Shown here: one piece after another, positions 29,541-34,824 of the stretch | Numbering within the stretch: the first letter of the stretch is position 1 | How the letters are laid out: each line of letters starts with the position of its first letter | Assembly (NCBI GenBank): GCA_019429385.1 | Contig: JAHYIS010000003.1 | Coordinates: 1 to 34,824 of the forward strand | Direction: 5' to 3' | DNA: 34,824 nucleotides | Source: ANME-2 cluster archaeon | GTDB taxonomy: Archaea > Halobacteriota > Methanosarcinia > Methanosarcinales > Methanocomedenaceae | Notes under the pieces: model-generated | Seen by the model: the letters and a program-made list of their open reading frames with translations, nothing else | Told to the model about the DNA's origin: nothing | The model's database searches: none | Made by a program: the position numbers and the translations under genes

Positions 29541-29572
29541 ACATGTTTTATTTTTTTGTTAAGGTATAAGTT

Positions 29573-30313
29573 CTATCCTCTGGTAATGAGGTCGTGATTC
29601 ATTCGCGCACTTACCAGTCGTGGAGGTGTGCCCCACACCGCAAACCTGTCACCTTTAACAACCAGAGCACCCTGGATACCGTTTATCCCTCTTACCACAT
29701 CAAACGCCTCTTCCATGTTTCCTTCATCCATTACTGCATTTCCCAACGCAGTGGCCGCAGCGTCTGCCAGCGATACATTTCCGGATACTACCAGTGCGGC
29801 GTCAGCACTCCCGAAACTTATGGAAGGACCCACAGTACCCGAAGAGGTACAGATGCCCAGGATCCTATCTGTAGGCTGGACTTCCAGTGCCAGGTCTTTG
29901 ATAGAAGCCTCACCTGCATATATCCCCAATACCAGGGGCCTATCAGTGACCAGTGCGATATCGCCGCCATTGTCTACGAATGCATATCCGGCGCCAGCCT
30001 CCATCATGGCTTCCACAGCATATGATGCAATGGTTCCCGCCACCGCACTCATGGGTCCTATACCCATGACACCGGCCGCATCTGCCATCCTGCGGACAAT
30101 ACCGGGAGCAGATTCCGGGACTTCATACAGTTCAAGGGTGACCTTAAAGAACGGATCTTTAATAATATACGCCTCAAGTAACATACGCTGGTTTCGGATC
30201 GATTTTTTTGCGACCTCGATATACTCATTGCTGTCTGCTCCTATGGTCACAATAGTCTCTTTGACCTGGTAATGAACACGTAATCCTGTTTTATTTCCTT
30301 GAGTGAAGGTCAT
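29573..30313 (-). CDS. UPF0280 family protein (ApbE-like fold)
   Basis: Matches the archaeal UPF0280 family, which is structurally related to FAD:protein FMN transferase (ApbE). Landmarks: VKETIVTIGADSN at the N terminus, GIGPMSAVAGTIASYAVEAMMEAG, the ApbE-like glycine motif FVDNGGDIAL, GICTSSGTVGPSISFGSADAALVVS, and DAAATALGNAV at the C terminus. Function unproven; many carriers are methanogens. ATG 30313 is chosen because conserved sequence starts there; in-frame ATGs at 30337 and 30397 would run into the opposing HD gene's leader. It is divergent from that gene with 57 bases between starts. Confidence 0.8.
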   Translation of the reverse strand: MTFTQGNKTGLRVHYQVKETIVTIGADSNEYIEVAKKSIRNQRMLLEAYIIKDPFFKVTLELYEVPESAPGIVRRMADAAGVMGIGPMSAVAGTIASYAVEAMMEAGAGYAFVDNGGDIALVTDRPLVLGIYAGEASIKDLALEVQPTDRILGICTSSGTVGPSISFGSADAALVVSGNVSLADAAATALGNAVMDEGNMEEAFDVVRGINGIQGALVVKGDRFAVWGTPPRLVSARMNHDLITRG

Positions 30314-30370
30314 ATGACGACATCTCGAACACTGCATACGTTTATCTGCTTTAAACGTAATCCTTTTTCC

Positions 30371-31570
30371 ATGAAAGTGGTGAGAGATCCGGTACACGGC
30401 TATATAGAACTGGATGAACTTGCACAGGCCTTGCTTGATACTCCCCAGATGCAGCGTTTGCGGCGCATCCGTCAGTTAGGCTTATCTCACCTTGTCTATC
30501 CTGGGGCCAACCATACCCGGTTTGAACATTCACTGGGTACTTATCATCTTACCTGCCAGTTGCTGGAACAAATAGATGTCCCCCAACCAGAAGAAATTAA
30601 AGCTGCTGCTTTGCTGCACGACGTGGGGCACGGTCCTTTCTCCCACGTAACAGAAGAACTCATCCGCTGTTATACCAGGCATGGGCATGATGATATCCTG
30701 CATATCCTGAGGCAACCCGAAATATCGATTGTATTGGACAAATATTCGATAAAGCCTTCCTCTATCATGGCTCATGTGAAAGGAGATACTACGTTAGGTA
30801 ACATACTGAACAGTGAAATAGATATGGATCGAATGGACTATCTGGTACGTGATGCCCATTATACAGGAGTGGCATATGGTGTCATCGACCTGGAAAGGTT
30901 GATACATTCATTGAATTTTCATGAAGGGCGTTTTGTGATAGGTTCAGGAGGATTACAGGCGGCTGAGAGCCTTTTGGTTTCCCGGTTCTTTATGCACCCT
31001 ACAGTATATTACCATCATGTGAGCAGGATAGCAGAGACCATGTTACTACGAGCATGCGAGCATGCAATATCTGATGGTACATTGGACCCGACTGGATTGC
31101 AGTCTATGGATGATGGAATTCTGGAAACAGCATTAATGCAGGCAGGGGGGTATGCTGGCGAATTGATTGACCGGATACGGAACAGAAAACTATTCAAACG
31201 TTCACTTTATACAAGTTTGTCGTCGATTTCAGGTGATATGGTTGAACGGTATCGTAGCAATCCTCAAAGACTGGAAAAAGAACTGGCAGAGGAAGCAGGT
31301 ATACCTGAAGGATATGTACTGGTGGATATTCCTGATATGCCTGATATGACTGAAATGAAAGCCATGATTGTTGTCAACGATAGGCTTGTAAGCCTTGAAC
31401 TGGTTTCTCCTATCGTGAACAACCTTGAACAGGCTCATATGGACAACTGGAGGATGGGTGTATACACCCTCCCTGAATACAGGGACCACGTGACAATCAT
31501 TGCACGGCAATTATTCCAGGTAAGAAAGGACACAAGACAACTGGATTTCAGTGAAATGCTGGGAAATTGA
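30371..31570 (+). CDS. HD-domain phosphohydrolase (SAMHD1-like), second paralogue
   Basis: About 399 aa. N-terminal MKVVRDPVHGYIEL, MQRLRRIRQLGLSHLVYPGANHTRFEHSLGT, the HD pair in ALLHDVGHGPFSHV, and SEIDMDRMDYLVRDAHYTG are shared almost word for word with the 603-aa protein at 14896-16707. A complete metal site is present. It lacks the long C-terminal region of the other copy. Probable nucleotide triphosphohydrolase; substrate unknown. ATG 30371 is where family sequence begins; TTG 30299 would add 24 unlike residues and overlap the divergent gene. CTTTAAACG at 30350-30358 may be its TATA box, giving a leaderless mRNA. Confidence 0.86.
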   Translation: MKVVRDPVHGYIELDELAQALLDTPQMQRLRRIRQLGLSHLVYPGANHTRFEHSLGTYHLTCQLLEQIDVPQPEEIKAAALLHDVGHGPFSHVTEELIRCYTRHGHDDILHILRQPEISIVLDKYSIKPSSIMAHVKGDTTLGNILNSEIDMDRMDYLVRDAHYTGVAYGVIDLERLIHSLNFHEGRFVIGSGGLQAAESLLVSRFFMHPTVYYHHVSRIAETMLLRACEHAISDGTLDPTGLQSMDDGILETALMQAGGYAGELIDRIRNRKLFKRSLYTSLSSISGDMVERYRSNPQRLEKELAEEAGIPEGYVLVDIPDMPDMTEMKAMIVVNDRLVSLELVSPIVNNLEQAHMDNWRMGVYTLPEYRDHVTIIARQLFQVRKDTRQLDFSEMLGN

Positions 31571-31669
31571 CAGCATTGGACATTTGTATTAAAAGTTACT
31601 CTCCTGAATAATCAATGTAGTGCAATCCAGACAAAAATTAATATCAAAGAGTTTAAGTACTTACAGAGA

Positions 31670-31730
31670 ATATACATTATTATAAATTAGCTTTAATGTA
31701 TATCTGGACATAGAAAGCTAATATATAATT
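31670..31730 (+). promoter_or_regulatory. Promoter with nested perfect inverted repeats
   Basis: ATATACATTA (31670-31679) and TAATGTATAT (31694-31703) are a perfect 10-bp inverted repeat around an AT-rich centre with TTATAAAT. A second inverted repeat, TAGCTTT (31688-31694) and AAAGCTA (31714-31720), overlaps it. ATATATAAT (31722-31730) is the best TATA box for the gene starting at 31764. Confidence 0.55.
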
Positions 31731-31763
31731 TAAGTTAAAAAAACTATTAAGTGGGTGCATAAA

Positions 31764-32129
31764 ATGAAATCGTTTGCTGTAATAAGGGCTGATAGCAGCT
31801 CAAAAGTAAATATCGCGCTAAGAGACCTTGTAAGGTATGGTCACATGTCTTTTGATGACAGTCCAAAGCAAATGGACCCTCGAAAGGCTGACAATGTACT
31901 TGTAGATGTCATGCATACTAATCTTAAGAGTCCTTGTGGTAGTGCAGCTGTAGTCCCATTGGGAGATCATGCCAGTTCGGCCATTGGCAGACTGAAGAAA
32001 ATACATCCCCCTGCTCATGTAATTATCGTGAGCCCTCAACATTCGATATTTTCAAAACTTGCCTCAGATATAGACAAACTTCCTGAGATGGACCTTCATT
32101 CACAAGACGACGACGAAGACTTTGACTAA
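31764..32129 (+). CDS. Unknown archaeal protein with acidic tail (possibly DUF356 group)
   Basis: 121-aa cytoplasmic protein: MKSFAVIRADSSSKVNIALRDLVRYGHM, then PRKADNVLVDVMHTNLKSPCGSAAVVPLGDHASSAIGRLKKIHPPAHVIIVSP and an extremely acidic C-terminal tail (DDDEDFD). The alpha/beta pattern with HVIIVSP near the end suggests a small sandwich fold. It recalls the methanogen DUF356 group, but I am not sure. ATG 31764 follows GGTG at 31754-31757; GTG 31755 would overlap that site. The promoter is richly palindromic, suggesting tight control. A T-run at 32193-32201 may terminate it. Confidence 0.55.
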   Translation: MKSFAVIRADSSSKVNIALRDLVRYGHMSFDDSPKQMDPRKADNVLVDVMHTNLKSPCGSAAVVPLGDHASSAIGRLKKIHPPAHVIIVSPQHSIFSKLASDIDKLPEMDLHSQDDDEDFD

Positions 32130-32192
32130 CACACGAACTTAAGTAAAATAATTGAGACATAAGAGAGTTCAGGTGTACGTTTTCACGTTTGT

Positions 32193-32201
32193 CTTTTTTT
32201 T
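32193..32201 (+). terminator. T-run terminator
   Basis: TTTTTTTT tract about 64 bases after the stop at 32129, in the gap between convergent genes. Confidence 0.4.
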
Positions 32202-32209
32202 ATTTCCCT

Positions 32210-32695
32210 TTACTGTCTTTTAATTTTAACAATGTCACCTAATGTGGTACCTTTAAACATACCTCCTTCCTCCATCAGGTCACTGCTTACGCGCTCGGTA
32301 AGTTTAATGTCAAGGGTTTTTTCTAATATTTTACGAAGCGAGTCTTCAGGCATTATCTCTTCCCGCTCGACTTTCTTGATAAGGGATACTTTGACCTTGG
32401 TCCTGAGAGCAAGTTCTTCCTGGCTCCATCCTTTTTCGTCTCTGGCCTCTCTAATAACCTGACTATAGTTAGAGACTATTTCTTCACCCATATTATTGAA
32501 TGGATTGGGTTTGGGCTTTTTTGTACGTAGCAATGGTGCTTTGCTTATAGGGGCCATCTTTTTTGAGACAGGTGACCATGACTGGGGTGCTGTACCATAT
32601 TGGGCACATTTTCCACAAACTTCAACTTCAGTTCCTTCAACGACTACATTTCTGGGTTTCCCAATTATTTCAACACCGCAAATTTCACATTGCAT
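32210..32695 (-). CDS. mbf1: Multiprotein bridging factor MBF1 (archaeal type)
   Basis: Zinc ribbon plus helix-turn-helix. Residues 1-30 hold CEIC (3-6) and CGKC (27-30). A Lys/Pro-rich linker follows, then a Cro/C1-type HTH (YSQVIREARDEKGWSQEELALRTKVKVSLIKKVEREEIMPEDSLRKILEKTLDIKL, about 77-135). Archaeal MBF1 binds the ribosome and is linked to translation; the eukaryotic form bridges TBP and activators. It is divergent from PAN with 66 bases between starts. GATATATAG (32719-32727 on the minus strand) is a fitting TATA box. Confidence 0.92.
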   Translation of the reverse strand: MQCEICGVEIIGKPRNVVVEGTEVEVCGKCAQYGTAPQSWSPVSKKMAPISKAPLLRTKKPKPNPFNNMGEEIVSNYSQVIREARDEKGWSQEELALRTKVKVSLIKKVEREEIMPEDSLRKILEKTLDIKLTERVSSDLMEEGGMFKGTTLGDIVKIKRQ

Positions 32696-32717
32696 TAAAA
32701 ACCATTCCTTCGAAAAG

Positions 32718-32753
32718 GCTATATATCGTTTGGACTTAAATAATATTCGGAGA
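32718..32753. promoter_or_regulatory. Divergent MBF1/PAN promoter region
   Basis: CTATATATC at 32719-32727 reads as a TATA box for MBF1 on the minus strand. CTTAAATAA at 32734-32742 and GGAG at 32750-32753 precede PAN ATG 32762. The two genes share 66 bases of control region. Confidence 0.45.
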
Positions 32754-32761
32754 TTAATTAA

Positions 32762-34021
32762 ATGGCAGAGATTTTAGAGGACAAACCTGCAAAAGGATTA
32801 TCGATAAAAGTTCCACCTGAACTTGGAAATGATGATTTTTCCAGATATATGGCTGACAGGATGAGTCAACTTGAAGAACGAAATCATCTGTTACGTGAGC
32901 AGAATCATAAAATTGAAGCTGAAAAACGTTATGCTGAATCTCAAAAGTTGAAATTCGAGCGCGAATTGAGACAGCTTAAGAGTGAACTTGAACGGCTGAA
33001 GACCTCACCATTGATTGTCGGAACAATTATGGATGTACTTGAAAATGGTAAACTCATTGTACGAAGTAGCACAGGCCCACAATTTGTGGTCGGGCTATCT
33101 AAATTCATAAAAGAATCCGAACTGGAAGCGGGTATACAGGTTGCTATGAACCAGCAGACACTGGCTGTGATCGGTGTGCTCCCTACATCAAGAAGTCACC
33201 TCATTAGGGGTGTGGAAGTTATTGAATCACCTGAAGTGGAATATTCACAAATTGGAGGTCTGGATGACCAGATAAGGGAACTCAGGGAAGCAGTGGAATT
33301 GCCACTCACGAAACCTGAAGCGTTTGAAAAAATCGGGATTGATCCTCCAAATGGAGTGTTGCTATACGGCCCTCCAGGCACCGGGAAGACCATGCTTGCA
33401 AAAGCGGTAGCCCACCATACAAGTGCCAATTTTCTCAGGGTGGTCGGGTCTGAATTGGTCCAGAAATATATTGGTGAGGGTTCCAGGATGGTACGTGAAC
33501 TGTTCAAACTGGCCAAAGATAAATCGCCAAGCATTATTTTCATTGACGAGCTTGATTCCATTGCAGCAAAACGCTATGACGGCGCTACGGCCGGAGATAG
33601 GGAAGTGCAGCGTACGTTGATGCAATTACTTGCAGAGATGGACGGTTTCAATCCCAGGGGTGATGTCAGGCTCCTTGCCGCGACGAACAGACTGGATATA
33701 CTCGACTCAGCAATGCTACGCCCCGGGCGGTTTGACAGGTTCATTGAAGTATCGCTGCCCACTGAAGAAGCCAGGAAGAGCATTCTTAAGATCCATACAC
33801 GTAATATGGCTTTATCACAAGACATTGATTTTGATAAATTGGCTAAGAACACGCAGGGTTCCAGCGGCTCTGAATTGAAGGCCATAGCCACTGAGGCCGG
33901 TATGTTTGCCATACGTAATGATGAAGAATGTGTAACGAACGCTCATCTGCAAAGTGCTGTGGCAAAAGTATTGATGCATAAAGATAGATCCGTCAATGTA
34001 TCTGAGACCATGTTCGTGTGA
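32762..34021 (+). CDS. pan: Proteasome-activating nucleotidase PAN
   Basis: AAA+ ATPase that unfolds substrates and feeds them into the archaeal 20S proteasome. Coiled coil about 33-80 ([20 protein letters not shown]...), OB domain about 84-140, AAA+ module with Walker A GPPGTGKT (203-210), pore loop KYIGEG (235-240), Walker B IIFIDE (258-263), sensor and arginine-finger region [20 protein letters not shown]. The last three residues are M-F-V, so the gate-opening HbYX motif carries Phe instead of Tyr. 419 aa is slightly longer than average. GGAG at 32750-32753 precedes ATG. Confidence 0.95.
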   Translation: MAEILEDKPAKGLSIKVPPELGNDDFSRYMADRMSQLEERNHLLREQNHKIEAEKRYAESQKLKFERELRQLKSELERLKTSPLIVGTIMDVLENGKLIVRSSTGPQFVVGLSKFIKESELEAGIQVAMNQQTLAVIGVLPTSRSHLIRGVEVIESPEVEYSQIGGLDDQIRELREAVELPLTKPEAFEKIGIDPPNGVLLYGPPGTGKTMLAKAVAHHTSANFLRVVGSELVQKYIGEGSRMVRELFKLAKDKSPSIIFIDELDSIAAKRYDGATAGDREVQRTLMQLLAEMDGFNPRGDVRLLAATNRLDILDSAMLRPGRFDRFIEVSLPTEEARKSILKIHTRNMALSQDIDFDKLAKNTQGSSGSELKAIATEAGMFAIRNDEECVTNAHLQSAVAKVLMHKDRSVNVSETMFV

Positions 34022-34146
34022 TGCATATCTCATTTACTTTGATTGAAAATGTACTTATGATAGACAATTAAGGAAGTAATAAATAGTATTATACAATTAA
34101 TAGACCGTTGAAATCACGATGGCAGATTTAGTTTTGAGGATGATTA

Positions 34147-34500
34147 ATGGCAGATATTGATGTATATTTTGTGTTCAGTGCTGTGGATTTTATTGTCCGC
34201 TTAATCATAGTTGTCATATTTTTCCTCATAGCATCCACACTTAAAAATTCAGACCCGGACGTTATACGTTCCAGGCTTTTTCTTGAGTACGATCGAATAA
34301 TCATTTCATTTCATTTAATGTTCGTTGGTTCGATCTTTTTTTTCATTGCAGCGGTAATAGAGTATATGCTTCATCCAGTCATGGGAGATAAAATATTTCT
34401 ATTAATGAAAGTATCAATCACCATTTTTCAGGCGGTGGTTATTTATTTTATTGCAACCTTAAACAAATCTATTAGCCCGACCGAAAAGGGAGGAATGTGA
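34147..34500 (+). CDS. Small three-TM membrane protein, unknown function
   Basis: 117-aa protein with three predicted TM helices (about 12-30, 53-72, 86-104) separated by charged loops. No family recognised. GAGGA at 34136-34140 supports ATG 34147. It is followed at once, overlapping or abutting, by a roadblock/LC7 gene. Pairing of a small membrane protein with a roadblock regulator suggests a membrane-linked signalling unit, but this is inference. The 9-base word ATGGCAGAT occurs both at 34120 and at its start. Confidence 0.65.
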   Translation: MADIDVYFVFSAVDFIVRLIIVVIFFLIASTLKNSDPDVIRSRLFLEYDRIIISFHLMFVGSIFFFIAAVIEYMLHPVMGDKIFLLMKVSITIFQAVVIYFIATLNKSISPTEKGGM

Positions 34501-34501
34501 T

Positions 34502-34824
34502 ATCGCAACCTTAAAAGAAAGGCTTGAAGACGTTTTGATTACTCTGGAGGGCATAGGCGATATCAAGCTATCTGCTATAATCTCACGTCACGGGCTTTTA
34601 ATGGTTTCAAGAGCCACGCAGGAATCAGATAGTGAAGCTTTCGCGGCTTTGACCGCTACACTTCACATGTCTGCTGAATCCACTACCATGCGGCTCAGTA
34701 AAGAAATACCGAAATCAATCATTGTGGAAACAGATGAGAACAGTCTTATAACATATGCTGCGGGTCCGAATGCGCTTATTGTGGTAATGGCGAGCAACGA
34801 AAGCGGGCTTGGATTAATATTGAA
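34502..34824 (+). CDS. Roadblock/LC7 domain protein, truncated by window end
   Basis: Predicted regulator of Ras-like GTPases (MglB/roadblock fold). The open frame reads ATLKERLEDVLITLEGIGDIK, then AIISRHGLLMVSR, FAALTATLHMSAESTTMRL and IIVETDENSLITYAAGPNALIVVMA, the classic beta-alpha-beta layout. It runs off the window. The frame has no ATG, GTG or TTG at its beginning: the ribosome site GGGAGG (34488-34493) is followed at correct distance by ATC 34502. Either a rare start codon is used or a base is wrong. Start given is therefore tentative. Confidence 0.7.
   Translation, partial: MATLKERLEDVLITLEGIGDIKLSAIISRHGLLMVSRATQESDSEAFAALTATLHMSAESTTMRLSKEIPKSIIVETDENSLITYAAGPNALIVVMASNESGLGLIL

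Noticed and set aside
29594-30272. Two long plus-strand frames opposite the UPF0280 gene
   Set aside because: Shadows of a well-recognised minus-strand protein with ApbE-like motifs.

Overview
The window is archaeal and comes from the Methanosarcinales/ANME-2 side of the Euryarchaeota. Evidence: the 16S rRNA 5' half reads like Methanosarcina-type 16S; the rRNA operon is 16S-tRNA-Ala-23S-5S; and the proteins include SepCysS, PAN, CobY, CobZ, MBF1, archaeal PurS/PurQ, a Methanosarcina-type S-layer domain and PGF-CTERM sorting tails. A CcmE with the CxxxY heme-binding variant points to an organism that makes c-type cytochromes (Methanosarcina, Methanoperedens or another ANME-2). I cannot fix the genus without a database search.

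Layout. 1-3552: three exported proteins (an S-layer-like protein, a lipoprotein and a CARDB-like surface protein), two with PGF-CTERM tails. 3566-6351: nitroreductase, a UbiB/ADCK-like kinase and a UspA-like protein. 6322-9629 (minus strand): an exported protein, argS, purS and purQ. 9805-10884: ACR3 arsenite exporter with a dyad at its promoter. 10885-11424: no gene seen. 11425-12570: SepCysS of the tRNA-dependent cysteine pathway. 12594-14790 (minus strand): a compact operon ccmD-like / ccmE* / radical SAM-SPASM / rhodanese lipoprotein. 14896-16707: a SAMHD1-like HD phosphohydrolase, followed by an intron-containing tRNA-Arg and a DUF1699-type gene. 17521-22194: a tightly overlapping late cobamide operon cobD-cbiB-cobZ-cobS-cobY plus an unknown 111-aa gene. 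22195-27911: rRNA leader, 16S, intron-containing tRNA-Ala, 23S, 5S and a T-rich terminator. 27967-31570: VOC protein, a five-bladed propeller lipoprotein, a UPF0280 protein and a second HD paralogue. 31571-34824: an unknown acidic-tailed protein behind an elaborate dyad, MBF1 divergent from PAN, a three-TM protein and a truncated roadblock/LC7 protein.

How the genes work together. The cob genes form the lower cobamide branch: aminopropanol-phosphate arm (CobD, CbiB), GDP activation (CobY), joining to ribazole (CobS) and dephosphorylation (CobZ). This pathway feeds the corrinoid-dependent methyltransferases of methane metabolism. The ccm genes serve cytochrome c heme delivery. The most unusual material is the ccmD/ccmE*/radical SAM/rhodanese operon, two tRNA introns with bulge-helix-bulge structures, a verifiable pre-16S processing stem, several perfect dyads at promoters, and at least two genes whose reading frame has no standard start codon. 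I see no CRISPR array, insertion sequence, phage or defence module.
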